58,320 nucleotides of DNA from Thermodesulfovibrio sp. (GTDB lineage: Bacteria; Nitrospirota; Thermodesulfovibrionia; Thermodesulfovibrionales; UBA6898), in the NCBI GenBank assembly GCA_013824615.1, contig PNOC01000021.1:1-58320 (forward strand), written 5' to 3'. Under the pieces are notes generated by a model. The model was given only the letters and a program-made list of their open reading frames with translations, had not been told where the DNA came from and searched no databases. The position numbers and the translations under genes were made by a program. Each line of letters opens with the position of its first letter. The stretch's first letter is position 1. Below, in pieces: positions 1 to 8,619 of the stretch.

Positions 1-106
1 CAGGGGCCAGAGAGCCAGGCTGCTGGGAAAATGCATAACCGGGATAAGCAAGCTGACAAACCATCAGAAAAAAGAAGCAGACATAGAGCGAAATTAATCG
101 TTTCAT
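1..106 (-). CDS. Exported protein, N-terminal fragment only
   Basis: The reverse strand opens at an ATG at 106 and stays open to the window edge, giving 35 residues. They begin MKRLISLY, continue with a hydrophobic stretch and reach an A-x-A-like site (GYAFSQ), which is a classical Sec signal peptide. The mature part lies outside the window, so no function can be given. A bidirectional hairpin terminator lies just upstream (166-197), separating this gene from folD, which is read in the same direction. The ribosome binding site is weak (AAGAGA about 10 bases before the ATG). Confidence 0.6.
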   Translation of the reverse strand, partial: MKRLISLYVCFFFLMVCQLAYPGYAFSQQPGSLAP

Positions 107-165
107 GGTTTATAAATCTCTTGATTAATTCTAACACAGAGAAGACACCGCCGGCTTTATGACAC

Positions 166-197
166 AAAAAAGCCCTGCTCATCACAGGGCTTTTTTT
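166..197. terminator. Bidirectional intrinsic terminator
   Basis: A perfect 7-bp stem AGCCCTG/CAGGGCT (171-177 and 185-191) has an A-run on its left and a T-run on its right, so it can terminate in both directions. It lies downstream of folD (leftward) and upstream of the partial gene at the left edge, so its likely job is to end the folE-folD transcript. Confidence 0.8.
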
Positions 198-267
198 GGC
201 AAACTGATAGAGAAACAGGATTTATCCACACTCTGAGTGCTTGGGTATAACGATACCCTTACTATCC

Positions 268-342
268 GTCATTCCCCGACTTGATCGGGGAATCCATTGC
301 TGTGCACAGGTGCTGGATCCCCGGGTCAAGCCCGAGGATGAC
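268..342. repeat. REP-like double palindrome, copy 1
   Basis: The 75-bp element starts GTCATTCC and ends GGATGAC, so its ends are inverted repeats of each other. It contains two palindromic halves. The first is TTCCCCGA-CTTGA-TCGGGGAA, and the second has CCGGG/CCCGAGG arms around TCAAG. Related copies are at 3073, 13991 and 55059. It sits in the space after folD. Confidence 0.85.
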
Positions 343-361
343 ACCTTCTTGCGCTACAAAA

Positions 362-1270
362 CTATTTGACTCCGGCGTGCAGCTTGGCGGACTTGACGGT
401 GTTTTTCATCAGCATGGTGATCGTCATCGGGCCGACGCCTCCAGGAACCGGGGTGATAGCACCGGCTATCTCCTTGGCTGCCTCAAAATCCACATCACCT
501 TTGAGGATCGGGATCATCTTGCCGGTCTTCTCGCTCATCTTTTCGCCGACACGGTTGACGCCGACGTCGATAACACAGGCACCCGGCTTGATCCATTCAG
601 GCTTCACCAGACCCGGAACTCCGGCCGCAACGATAAGTATGTCAGCGCGCTTGCAGTGGACATCGAGGTTCTTCGTGCCGGTGTGAACAACCGTGACCGT
701 TGAGTTGGCACCCTTACCTTTCTGGAGCATGATGTTGGCAATGGGCTTACCCACGATATTGGAACGCCCTACCACAACTACCTCGGCGCCTGAGGTCTCG
801 AAACCTGCGCGCACAATCAGTTCCTGAATACCCGCAGGGGTGCAGGGCAGGAACTTTGCCTCGTCTCCGCCTATCATCAGACGGCCCACGTTTACCGGGT
901 GGAATCCGTCCACGTCCTTGTCAGGATCAATCGCATTGAGGACCTTCTTTTCATCCACCTGTTTCGGCAGCGGAAGCTGGACCAGAATGCCATGAATTTT
1001 GGGGTCCTTGTTATACTTGTCCACCAGCGCCAGCAGATCAGCCTCTGCAATATCGGCAGACTGGTCATCCTGAATGGAATAGAAGCCGATTTCGTGCGCC
1101 GACTTCTGCTTGGCGGTAACATAGCTGATCGACGCCGGATTGGCCCCGACCAGGATGGTAACCAGGCCCGGGACCACCCCGTGTTTTTCCTTGAGTTCTT
1201 CGACTTCCTTCTTGAGTTCTGCCCTGATCTGTGCGGCAACCTCGGTACCACTGATAATCTTTGCTGACAT
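362..1270 (-). CDS. folD: Methylenetetrahydrofolate dehydrogenase / cyclohydrolase FolD
   Basis: This 302-residue bifunctional cytoplasmic enzyme oxidises 5,10-methylene-THF with NADP and hydrolyses the methenyl form to 10-formyl-THF. The family signatures are all visible: SYVTAKQKSA with the catalytic Tyr and Lys near residues 50-54, GILVQLPLP, KDVDGFHP, PCTPAG, the nucleotide-binding VVGRSNIVGKP, and PVPGGVGPMT near the end. Length is slightly above the usual 280-290 because of a small insert around the KGKGANS segment. A strong GGAGG ribosome binding site precedes the ATG. It lies 45 bases downstream of folE and is probably cotranscribed with it from the promoter at 1926-1954. Confidence 0.97.
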   Translation of the reverse strand: MSAKIISGTEVAAQIRAELKKEVEELKEKHGVVPGLVTILVGANPASISYVTAKQKSAHEIGFYSIQDDQSADIAEADLLALVDKYNKDPKIHGILVQLPLPKQVDEKKVLNAIDPDKDVDGFHPVNVGRLMIGGDEAKFLPCTPAGIQELIVRAGFETSGAEVVVVGRSNIVGKPIANIMLQKGKGANSTVTVVHTGTKNLDVHCKRADILIVAAGVPGLVKPEWIKPGACVIDVGVNRVGEKMSEKTGKMIPILKGDVDFEAAKEIAGAITPVPGGVGPMTITMLMKNTVKSAKLHAGVK

Positions 1271-1315
1271 AGTATCCTCCTTGATTAATTGATGCGGTAT
1301 TATAAAATCCGGGTG

Positions 1316-1879
1316 CTAATCCCTGTTTTTTATCAGTTCGAGAAGTTCCTGCCTGGTAGATTCCTTTGACCGGAAGATGCCCCGCACCGCAGAGGTCACC
1401 GTCCTTGCGCCGGGCTTTTTGATCCCCCGCATCGAAAGGCACATATGCTCCGCGTCGATGATAACCATGGCGCCCTTGGGTTTGAGTTTTTCCATGATCA
1501 CATCCACCAGTTGGGCAGTGAGCCTCTCCTGCACCTGGGGCCGCTTGGCAAATATTTCAAGGGCCCTCGCCAGTTCGCCTATCCCGGCTATTTTACCCTT
1601 GCCGGGGATATAGGCTATATGGGCCTTGCCGATAAACGGCAGCAGATGGTGCTCACATACAGAATGAAACGGGATATCCTTGAGCAGGACAAGTTCGTCA
1701 TGCACCTCACCCTCGATATGCTTCAGGATCTCCTCAGTCGGCGTCTCAAGCCCGGAGAATATCTCCTGGTACATGCGGGCAACCCGACCCGGGGTATCCT
1801 TGATACCCGGACGTTCGGGATCTTCGCCGATCCCCTCAAGGATAAGCCTGACGCCTTTTTCTATTTTTTTCAGGTCCAT
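1316..1879 (-). CDS. folE: GTP cyclohydrolase I FolE
   Basis: The protein has 187 residues, the normal size for the bacterial homodecameric enzyme that converts GTP to dihydroneopterin triphosphate, the first step of folate synthesis. The zinc ligands are seen in the CEHH motif (Cys75, His78) and in the later [10 protein letters not shown] segment. The segments [33 protein letters not shown] and [17 protein letters not shown] are diagnostic of type IA enzymes. It is first in a two-gene leftward unit with folD. No folK or folP is nearby. Confidence 0.96.
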   Translation of the reverse strand: MDLKKIEKGVRLILEGIGEDPERPGIKDTPGRVARMYQEIFSGLETPTEEILKHIEGEVHDELVLLKDIPFHSVCEHHLLPFIGKAHIAYIPGKGKIAGIGELARALEIFAKRPQVQERLTAQLVDVIMEKLKPKGAMVIIDAEHMCLSMRGIKKPGARTVTSAVRGIFRSKESTRQELLELIKNRD

Positions 1880-1925
1880 TAGTTTATTAAATAAGTGGAT
1901 AAATAATTATCATGATCAGCATAAG

Positions 1926-1954
1926 AGTTTACCATGCCTCTGAAGTGATGTCAA
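1926..1954 (-). promoter_or_regulatory. Sigma70-type promoter for folE-folD
   Basis: Read on the reverse strand, TTGACA (1949-1954) is separated by exactly 17 bases from TAAACT (1926-1931), about 47 bases before the folE ATG. The -35 is consensus and the -10 matches four of six positions. Confidence 0.65.
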
Positions 1955-1971
1955 AAGAAATCACGGCAGCC

Positions 1972-2997
1972 TCACACCTTCAGTTTATTTTTCACAAAAT
2001 CGGCCAGCAGCAGCACCTGCTGCTGCAGACGCTCAAACTCTTTAAAGTGCAGTGACTGGGGACCGTCTGAAAGGGCATGTTCAGGATCAGGATGTATCTC
2101 GACCATAATGCCGTCTGCCCCTGCCACGACCGACGCCAATGCCATCGGCTGCACCAGCTTTCTCTTACCGGTGGCGTGGCTCGGATCAAAGATTACCGGC
2201 AGATGAGAAATCGCCTTGACCAGCGGGATGACCGACAGGTCGGAGGTGTTCCTGGTTGCGGTCTCGAACGTCCGGATGCCGCGTTCACAAAGTATGACAT
2301 TCGGGTTTCCACCGAGGAGTATATACTCGGCCGAGGCAAGCCACTCTTCAACCGTTCCGGCCAGGCCCCGCTTCAAAATGACCGGCTTCTTCGTCCTGCC
2401 TACCTCATTGAGAAGGTCGAAGTTCTGCATGTTGCGGGCGCCGATCTGGAGTATATCAACATTTTCAGCAACCATGCCGACATGCTCCGGACTCATCACT
2501 TCGGTAACTACCAGGATGCCGGTCTCTTTCCGTACTTCATTGAGGATACGGATACCCTCTTCCCTCAGCCCCTGGAAACTGTGGGGACTGGTCCGAGGTT
2601 TATAGGCCCCGGCCCTGAGTACCGGCACCCCGCATTTTTTCAGGAACTTCGCTGTGGTGAAAATCTGCTCCCGGCTTTCGATCGCGCACGGCCCGGCAAT
2701 CAGCAGCAGTTCTGATTTCCCGCCGATAGATGTCTTTCCCCCGAGCTTCACCACTGAATCGTGGGGATGAAAGTCCCGGCTGACAAGTTTATAGGGCTTG
2801 GTAACGTGGATAATCTCAAGGACTGCCCGGTTTTCTCTGAACGGAGCATCATCTATCCAGCCCTGGTTGCCGATCAGGCCTATGGCCGTACGCTCGGCGC
2901 CGGGGATGGCCACCGGTTTCAGCCCGAGTTTAAGAATGGTCTTGTTGATCTTCTCAACATCCTTCTTTGTCGCAGCGTGGTGCAGAACGATCAGCAT
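1972..2997 (-). CDS. aroF: 3-deoxy-7-phosphoheptulonate synthase (DAHP synthase)
   Basis: This 341-residue enzyme condenses phosphoenolpyruvate and erythrose 4-phosphate, the first step of the shikimate pathway. The first 70 residues form a small ferredoxin-like regulatory domain (start MLIVLHHAATKKDVEK). The catalytic barrel follows, with GPCAIES, RAGAYKPRTSPHSFQG, the KRG loop and DPSHATGKR. This arrangement is the type I-beta family of Thermotoga and many Gram-positive bacteria, not the E. coli AroFGH type. Regulation by an aromatic amino acid through the N-terminal domain is known in the family but cannot be read here. The spacer to folE (about 90 bases) holds a promoter, so it is probably a separate unit. 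Confidence 0.93.
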   Translation of the reverse strand: MLIVLHHAATKKDVEKINKTILKLGLKPVAIPGAERTAIGLIGNQGWIDDAPFRENRAVLEIIHVTKPYKLVSRDFHPHDSVVKLGGKTSIGGKSELLLIAGPCAIESREQIFTTAKFLKKCGVPVLRAGAYKPRTSPHSFQGLREEGIRILNEVRKETGILVVTEVMSPEHVGMVAENVDILQIGARNMQNFDLLNEVGRTKKPVILKRGLAGTVEEWLASAEYILLGGNPNVILCERGIRTFETATRNTSDLSVIPLVKAISHLPVIFDPSHATGKRKLVQPMALASVVAGADGIMVEIHPDPEHALSDGPQSLHFKEFERLQQQVLLLADFVKNKLKV

Positions 2998-3072
2998 GAT
3001 ATGCTCCTTTATTGAATTCTCGTATCGTTGCGTGTATCAACGTCCGTGTATGGTCTATAACTACTGCTGCCT

Positions 3073-3147
3073 GTCATTCCACGACTTGATCGGGGAATCC
3101 ACTGTTCTCAATATTGTCTGGATCCCCCGGTCAAGCCGGAGGATGAC
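3073..3147. repeat. REP-like double palindrome, copy 2
   Basis: It starts GTCATTCCACGACTTGATCG and ends GGATGAC, with the same two-half design and the same 75-bp length as the copy at 268-342. It lies between the start of the DAHP synthase gene and the 3' end of the next leftward gene. Confidence 0.85.
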
Positions 3148-3174
3148 AACTTTTCCCTTACGGACAGTTTTTGA

Positions 3175-4020
3175 TTATACCTTATAATCATCTTCGGACA
3201 GCAAATCTTCATCCTCTTCCGGCAGGTGGTGAATTTCCTCTGAGTTCAGACCAACTATTTCAGCCCTCTCCTGCAGCTCCCGGAAAATAAACGGCCGGGT
3301 GGCCAGCGGGAGTTTCGGATCAGCATAAAGATCCCTGAGATCCGTCGTCTTCATCCCGGTTATGAACTTTACGACGTGCACCAGCGGTGCGTGCAGACTC
3401 CTGATCAGCGCATAGCGGACATAGTAGCGCAACGTCCACTTCCGGTCAGCAGCAAGCAGCCTGATAACAGCCGGGCTTACCGCAGTCCTGTTTATAAGGC
3501 CGCAGACATGGCCCTCAGTCAGCAGCGGATTTTCAAGGCAGATCCTTACGACTGACTCGTCCCCGTATTCCATAAGCGCCATCAAAATCGCCGCATTAGC
3601 CCGCCGGGCAAGAGCCTTCTGCATACCTGCCGGCATGGAGCGGATCCGCTCGGCAAGCATCCCTTCGATCTTCTGCCTCAGGTTGATCTGTACATTCAGG
3701 TCCTTTGCAATATCCGACAGATCAAAAATACGGATAAATTTCAGCAGCGAAAATACTACCCGCTGGGGTGTTCTGGGGTTTCTGCATATCTGAAACTTAA
3801 GCTTATAACTGTCCTTAAACCTTCTGTCCGTCGCCAGGAGGGCTAAGGTTTCAGGGGGAATATTCCTGCTTTTTGCAAGCAGAACCGCCATGTCCCCGGT
3901 AAAATTCCGGTTGAAGAGTACGTTAATCAGCACCTCAGGGTGAGGATCTTTGAGCAGTTGCCATAGGTCCTCTGGCTCCCCAGACCGGGCCTGGCGTATC
4001 CTTTCTTCAAGTGCTATCAC
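3175..4020 (-). CDS. Hypothetical helical-repeat protein
   Basis: This 281-residue protein has no signal peptide or membrane segment and appears all-helical. Its segments (LWQLLKDPHPEVLINVLFNR, LALLATDRRF, VVFSLLKF, DESVVRICLENPLLTEGHV, VIRLLAADRKWTLRYYVRYALI) recall HEAT or leucine-rich-variant repeats, which usually mediate protein contacts. The C-terminus is strongly acidic (PEEDEDLLSEDDYKV). Start is a GTG at 4020 with only a weak ribosome binding site. It lies 61 bases downstream of the haem-motif sensor kinase in the same direction and may be cotranscribed with it. I do not recognise a named family. Confidence 0.75.
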   Translation of the reverse strand: MIALEERIRQARSGEPEDLWQLLKDPHPEVLINVLFNRNFTGDMAVLLAKSRNIPPETLALLATDRRFKDSYKLKFQICRNPRTPQRVVFSLLKFIRIFDLSDIAKDLNVQINLRQKIEGMLAERIRSMPAGMQKALARRANAAILMALMEYGDESVVRICLENPLLTEGHVCGLINRTAVSPAVIRLLAADRKWTLRYYVRYALIRSLHAPLVHVVKFITGMKTTDLRDLYADPKLPLATRPFIFRELQERAEIVGLNSEEIHHLPEEDEDLLSEDDYKV

Positions 4021-4081
4021 AAATTATTGTACGCGTCAGGGGTGCCAGAGATAAAGTGAACATGAGAAATATGCCTGGAAG

Positions 4082-6346
4082 TCAGGCAGTGTCAGGAAGC
4101 CGGTCGAGAATTTCCCTGACCTTTTTGAGAAGTTTATTCGGCGAGACAGGCTTTGAAAGGAAATCCGCCGCATGGTCAATAAAGCCTTTCTGATAGATGA
4201 AGTCAGCATTATACCCGCTCAGGAACAGGACCTTAATCCCAGGATTAGTCAGGGATATTTCATCCAGAGCCTCCTTCCCGCTCTTCTTCGGCATGATGGC
4301 GTCCAGGACCAGAAGATCTATGACACCGCCAAAGTCATGCAACCGCCGGACTGCGTCTTCACCGTCCACTGCTTCTACCACCGTATACCCGGCCCCTTCC
4401 AGGACCGTGCTGATCAGTCTCCGCACATCGGCATTATCTTCGGCAACCAGTATCGCCTCCGTGCCGGTTTGGGGCTGTTCCAGATTAACTACGGGCAGCG
4501 CATCAGCCTGTTTCGTTATCAGGGGGAGATATATCCGGAATACGGTACCCTGTTCCGGTTCACTGTAGACATTGATACATCCGCCATGCTGCTGGATGAT
4601 GCCGTAAGATATGGCGAGCCCGAGACCGGTACCGCGGCCCACCTCTTTCGTGGTAAAAAAAGGTTCAAATATCTTTTCAAGGTCAGCCTTTTCAATGCCC
4701 TTCCCGGTATCGGAAACTGATATCAGCGCATAACTCCCCGGCTTGGGGGCCGGAGGGGAGGCCAGAATATTTGAGTAGTATTCCACCCTCTCTGTGGATA
4801 TGGTAAGCCGGCCGCCATCCGGCATGGCATCGCGGGCGTTGGTCGCAAGGTTCATCAGCACCTGTTCGATCTGCCCGCAGTCAGCCATGATCACCAGATC
4901 ATCCGGGGACAGCACGGTTTCGAGCTCGATGTCCTCGCCGATCAACCGTAACAGGAGCTTTTCAATATTGCGCACAATCGCATTGGCATCAACTGCCTGA
5001 GGGTGCATAACCTGCTTCCTGCTGAAGGTCAGGAGAGTCTGTGTCAGGTGAGCCGCTTTGTCAGCCGATGACAGGATAACGTCCACGTGAGTCCTGAGCG
5101 GGTCCTCAACGCCGATCTTCCTCTGCAGCAGATTACCATACCCGATAATCGCCGTGAGAATATTATTGAAGTCATGCGCAACCCCTCCGGCAAGGGTGCC
5201 GATAGCCTCCATCTTCTGCGCCTGCCTGAGCTGCTCTTCAAGATGCCGCTGCCTGGTGATATCCCGGTTGCTGGACCGCCTGCCGAGGAATACCTTGCCA
5301 TTGAATACCGGGCTGCAGACATGAGAGATCCACCGCACCTCGCCATCTTTCCCCTTAATCCTGAATTGAAGTTCATCGTGCTGGGGAGACCTGAAGTCGA
5401 CAATATGCCCGGTCCATTGTTCGCGGTCTTCGGGATGGATCACTTGCTCCAGCAGGTTCTGCTCTCCGGTAAACTCCTCGGGTGAATAGCCCGTCAGGTC
5501 GCGGCTGGACGGAGACATATAAATAATCTGGAATTTCTCGTCCAGCCAGAATTCCCATGCCGTTGCCGACTCTGAAAGCGTTCTGAATTTCCATTCACTC
5601 TCGCTCAGCTGCCTGTCCTGCCTTGTCTTAATGCGGACAAAAACAAAAAGTCCCCCGCTGCCGACCAGCCAGAGAAGCAGATGGGTTAACAGCACAATCG
5701 TCATCTGCTTGCGCTCACTATCAATATAAGGCTGCAGAGGCACTGCGATGCTGATCCCTCCCCTGATATCGCCGACCTTATATCCCTGAATGCCATGGCA
5801 CCTCAGACAACCGGCTTCAGTTATAAAGGGCTTAAGGATACGCAGATAGGGTCGCCCGCCAAGAGTGGTAATTTCAGAGGCCTCCTGCCCCCCCTGCTCA
5901 AAAGCGGTGAGCATAGCCCTCTCCCAGGTATCCGGCACGTTCGAGGGATTAATACTGTTGAGACTCCTAATTTTGCTGATGACCGGAAGAGGACTGCTTT
6001 TTTCGACCATCTCGAAAACCATTTTAGTCATATAGGCAGGGTTGACAAGGGTAAGTGACTTGCCGTCAGTCGTCTGGACGTCCCTGTCCGGAACCATCAG
6101 ATACGGATTTGGGGCCACCTTGTCTGCGCTGGCATATACCCCGCCGAGTTTCGCTCCCCACTGCCTGTATGCGCGGTTGAGCTCAAAATACGTCCTGGCC
6201 TCGACCATCGCCTCCTGCAGATTACTCTTATGCTCCGCGTATAGTGTAAAAACCATGGAAATAGCAATGAGAAGGGTCCAGCCCGCCATCAGAAACACCG
6301 GATATCTTTTCGTAATAATACGGGATATGTGGGAACGCAGGTGCAT
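4082..6346 (-). CDS. Haem-motif PAS hybrid sensor histidine kinase
   Basis: The 754-residue protein has membrane segments at about 18-37 and 215-236 that bracket a periplasmic domain. That domain carries one c-type haem motif, Cys180-Leu-Arg-Cys183-His184, followed by a [13 protein letters not shown] segment; this is the DUF3365 (Tll0287-like) sensor type. A PAS domain follows (about 255-365), then a HisKA box with phosphoacceptor His391 (GGVAHDFNN), an ATPase domain (N box near 501-504, DTGKG, GLGL) and a C-terminal receiver with Asp682. It probably senses redox state or a small ligand through covalent haem. No DNA-binding response regulator is adjacent. It is divergent from the amidase gene, sharing about 155 bases of upstream DNA. 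Confidence 0.92.
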   Translation of the reverse strand: MHLRSHISRIITKRYPVFLMAGWTLLIAISMVFTLYAEHKSNLQEAMVEARTYFELNRAYRQWGAKLGGVYASADKVAPNPYLMVPDRDVQTTDGKSLTLVNPAYMTKMVFEMVEKSSPLPVISKIRSLNSINPSNVPDTWERAMLTAFEQGGQEASEITTLGGRPYLRILKPFITEAGCLRCHGIQGYKVGDIRGGISIAVPLQPYIDSERKQMTIVLLTHLLLWLVGSGGLFVFVRIKTRQDRQLSESEWKFRTLSESATAWEFWLDEKFQIIYMSPSSRDLTGYSPEEFTGEQNLLEQVIHPEDREQWTGHIVDFRSPQHDELQFRIKGKDGEVRWISHVCSPVFNGKVFLGRRSSNRDITRQRHLEEQLRQAQKMEAIGTLAGGVAHDFNNILTAIIGYGNLLQRKIGVEDPLRTHVDVILSSADKAAHLTQTLLTFSRKQVMHPQAVDANAIVRNIEKLLLRLIGEDIELETVLSPDDLVIMADCGQIEQVLMNLATNARDAMPDGGRLTISTERVEYYSNILASPPAPKPGSYALISVSDTGKGIEKADLEKIFEPFFTTKEVGRGTGLGLAISYGIIQQHGGCINVYSEPEQGTVFRIYLPLITKQADALPVVNLEQPQTGTEAILVAEDNADVRRLISTVLEGAGYTVVEAVDGEDAVRRLHDFGGVIDLLVLDAIMPKKSGKEALDEISLTNPGIKVLFLSGYNADFIYQKGFIDHAADFLSKPVSPNKLLKKVREILDRLPDTA

Positions 6347-6398
6347 GCCCGATTATCCCACGAAATACGGTGCATTGCAATATACTTGATTCCGGCCT

Positions 6399-6425
6399 GA
6401 TTCGGGCTCAGGCAGGCCCGAAATC
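6399..6425. promoter_or_regulatory. Inverted repeat in divergent promoter region
   Basis: GATTCGGGC (6399-6407) and GCCCGAAATC (6416-6425) form a stem with one bulged base. It lies between the divergent haem kinase and amidase genes, about 35 bases upstream of the amidase -35 element, which is a plausible operator position. No regulator is identified. Confidence 0.4.
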
Positions 6426-6459
6426 GGACAGTGCTGTCCTTCTCAGCAGGCCTCTCTGT

Positions 6460-6488
6460 TTGAATTTTTCCCTGTAAACTGTTACATT
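6460..6488 (+). promoter_or_regulatory. Promoter of the amidase-actin unit
   Basis: TTGAAT (6460-6465), a 17-base spacer and TACATT (6483-6488) predict transcription starting near 6495. The first in-frame ATG after that is at 6502, so the leader would be about 7 bases and has no ribosome binding site. Confidence 0.5.
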
Positions 6489-6501
6489 GTCTTTATCGGC
6501 T

Positions 6502-7551
6502 ATGTTATTGACCTATAACAAAAAAAGGAACCACAGAATACGGCAGAACATTCTGCGCGGAGTGTATGAAGATAACCTGAAGATCATCGGCAAAGGTCCT
6601 GAGGTGATCTACAAACACCGCTACTATGTTCCAAAGCGTTTTCTGCTGCCGGTTGTCCTGTCTTTCCTGGTTATTGTCCTTCAGAGCAATTTCGCCTCAG
6701 CGCCTTTTCTGCCGGAAAAACAGCCTGTGTCCGGACCGCGGTCAATGCCGGTCCTGGCCCTGAATGCCGACGAGAGCGAAGGGCCCTCCCACTACAAGGC
6801 CTTTATCAGCACCCCGGGCATGCCTATCAGCCGCATCTTCGGCCTCGGGGTAAGGACTATCATGATAGATCCCGGACATGGCGGCAACGACACCGGTACC
6901 AAAGGGCAGAACGGGACCAAAGAAAAGGATATTGCACTGGATATTGCAAAGAGGCTGCGCGACCGGCTCAAAAAAAGCGGCAACTTCAATATATTGATGA
7001 CGCGGGACCAGGACGTGACCGTCCCGCTTAACCGGCGGGTCGAAATGGCCAAACTCAGCCGGGCAGACCTCTTCATCTCGGTCCACCTGAATTATCTGCC
7101 GTCACGGCCTATCAATATGATCGAGACCTACTATTTCGGACCGTCCTCCGATCCGAAGGTCCTGAAGCTGGCCGAAAAGGAGAATGCAGACTCAAGTTAC
7201 AGCATCAGCGACTTCAAGGACATTATCGGCAAGATCGGGGAGACCATGAAACTGCAGGAGTCCAAAGAGTTCGCCGCCTCGATCCAGAAAAAACTTTTTA
7301 TGAACAGCAGAAAAGAAAACGGCAATGTTTATAATTTCGGCGTCAAAAGGGCACCGTTCGTGGTCCTGCTCGGGGTAGATGTCCCCGCTGTTCTGGCGGA
7401 GGTTTCCTGCCTGAGCAACAGCGAAGAAGAGGTCCAGCTTAACACAGAGCAGCACCGCGAGCATATCGCCCGCTATCTTGAACTCGGTATTTTAGATTAT
7501 CTCAATAAAGGAGACGTAACCTATGAAGCAAGACGACAGACAGACAGATGA
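6502..7551 (+). CDS. Membrane-anchored N-acetylmuramoyl-L-alanine amidase
   Basis: The 349-residue protein belongs to the Amidase_3 family of zinc enzymes that cut the amide bond between MurNAc and the stem peptide. Expected residues are present: DPGHGG (His126), Glu141, SVHLN (His195) and catalytic Glu300 in AEVSCLSN. Unusually, a basic cytoplasmic tail of about 46 residues precedes a single membrane segment (about 47-62), so the enzyme is tethered facing the periplasm rather than secreted. A TTG at 6487 is also in frame but falls inside the predicted -10, so the ATG at 6502 is preferred. Its last 29 bases overlap the actin gene, which implies coupled expression. Confidence 0.92.
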   Translation: MLLTYNKKRNHRIRQNILRGVYEDNLKIIGKGPEVIYKHRYYVPKRFLLPVVLSFLVIVLQSNFASAPFLPEKQPVSGPRSMPVLALNADESEGPSHYKAFISTPGMPISRIFGLGVRTIMIDPGHGGNDTGTKGQNGTKEKDIALDIAKRLRDRLKKSGNFNILMTRDQDVTVPLNRRVEMAKLSRADLFISVHLNYLPSRPINMIETYYFGPSSDPKVLKLAEKENADSSYSISDFKDIIGKIGETMKLQESKEFAASIQKKLFMNSRKENGNVYNFGVKRAPFVVLLGVDVPAVLAEVSCLSNSEEEVQLNTEQHREHIARYLELGILDYLNKGDVTYEARRQTDR

Positions 7552-8551
7552 GAACATACTCTTTGTCGGAATCGACCTGGGGACTTCCCGGAGTTCGATT
7601 TCAGCCAGCAACAGCACCCGGGAATGGACTGAAAGCTATGTAGGCTGGCCCAAGGACTTCATTGCCATGCAGGTGGTCGGCAAACCGGTCCTCTTCGGCG
7701 CCGAGGCCCTTGCCAACCGCCTCTCGCTCGATCTCTGCAGACCGCTCGAACACGGCGTGATCAAGGAAGGCATCAGCCGCAATGAAGAGGCGGTCAAGGA
7801 CATAATCAAGCACCTTATCGAACTTGCAAAGCCCGCCGAAGGCCAGAAGATCCACGCAGTCGTCGGGGTGCCGGCCGACACCCTGAAGGTGAACAAGCTG
7901 GCGATCAGGCGGGCGGTCTCCGAGGCGGTCGATTCCCTGATGGTCGTCACCGAGCCGTTTGCCGTGGCCTACGGGCTCAACCTCCTGAACAACTCCCTGG
8001 TCATAGATATCGGTGCAGGTACCACCGACTTCTGCATCATGCATGGCACGATCCCGACAGAGGACGATCAGAAGACTATCCTGACCGCCGGCGACTATGT
8101 CGATGACCAGCTCTTCAGCTATCTTGTCGAGAAGTATCCGAGCGCACGTTTTAACAAAAACATGGTCCGGCAGTTCAAGGAACAGTACAGTTTTGTGAAA
8201 GATATGGCGGAAGATATACAGGTTGAGATCCCGGTGAACGGCAAGCTGGTGCCGCACGATATCAAAAACGAGATCAAGCGGGCCTGTGAAAGCATTATGC
8301 CGGCGCTGACCGAGACCACGATCGAGATGATCGCCCGCTTCGACCCGGAGTTCCAGATAAAGATCAAGAACCATATCGTGCTTGCCGGAGGCGGCAGTCT
8401 GATCAGGGGTATTCGCGAGTACCTTCAGGACGCGCTGAAGGAATACGGACAGTGCAACGTGACCTGCGTGGAAGATCCGCTCTTTGCCGGCTCGGATGGC
8501 GCGCTCAAACTCGCCAAAGACATGCCCGCAAAATACTGGGAACCGCTGTAG
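7523..8551 (+). CDS. MamK-like bacterial actin
   Basis: The 342-residue actin/Hsp70-fold ATPase has phosphate-1 GIDLGTS (16-22), phosphate-2 IDIGAGTTDF (161-170), adenosine motif IVLAGGGSLIRGI (285-297) and Glu144 in the segment VTEPFAVAYG. It resembles magnetosome MamK more than MreB or ParM from memory: the WPKDFIA, LDLCRPLEHGV and C-terminal GALKLAKDMPAKYW segments have close counterparts at the same positions, and Glu144 matches the MamK glutamate (residue 143) needed for ATPase activity. A ribosome binding site AAGGAG (7508-7513) lies inside the upstream amidase gene. No magnetosome gene is in the window. Filament formation and its cargo are inferred only; orthology needs a tree. Confidence 0.88.
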   Translation: MKQDDRQTDENILFVGIDLGTSRSSISASNSTREWTESYVGWPKDFIAMQVVGKPVLFGAEALANRLSLDLCRPLEHGVIKEGISRNEEAVKDIIKHLIELAKPAEGQKIHAVVGVPADTLKVNKLAIRRAVSEAVDSLMVVTEPFAVAYGLNLLNNSLVIDIGAGTTDFCIMHGTIPTEDDQKTILTAGDYVDDQLFSYLVEKYPSARFNKNMVRQFKEQYSFVKDMAEDIQVEIPVNGKLVPHDIKNEIKRACESIMPALTETTIEMIARFDPEFQIKIKNHIVLAGGGSLIRGIREYLQDALKEYGQCNVTCVEDPLFAGSDGALKLAKDMPAKYWEPL

Positions 8552-8619
8552 GGAAGACAGCTGTTCTTTATGCTGACGCCGGAAACAGTATAAAAACTGA
8601 GAGAGAGGACACAGGTATA

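Noticed and set aside
281-703. 140-residue rightward open frame over the REP copy and folD
   Set aside because: It starts inside a repeat and is antisense to folD.
6502-8551. Magnetosome gene island
   Set aside because: Only the MamK-like gene resembles a magnetosome gene; no mamA, B, E, I, M, O, P or Q is seen anywhere in the window.
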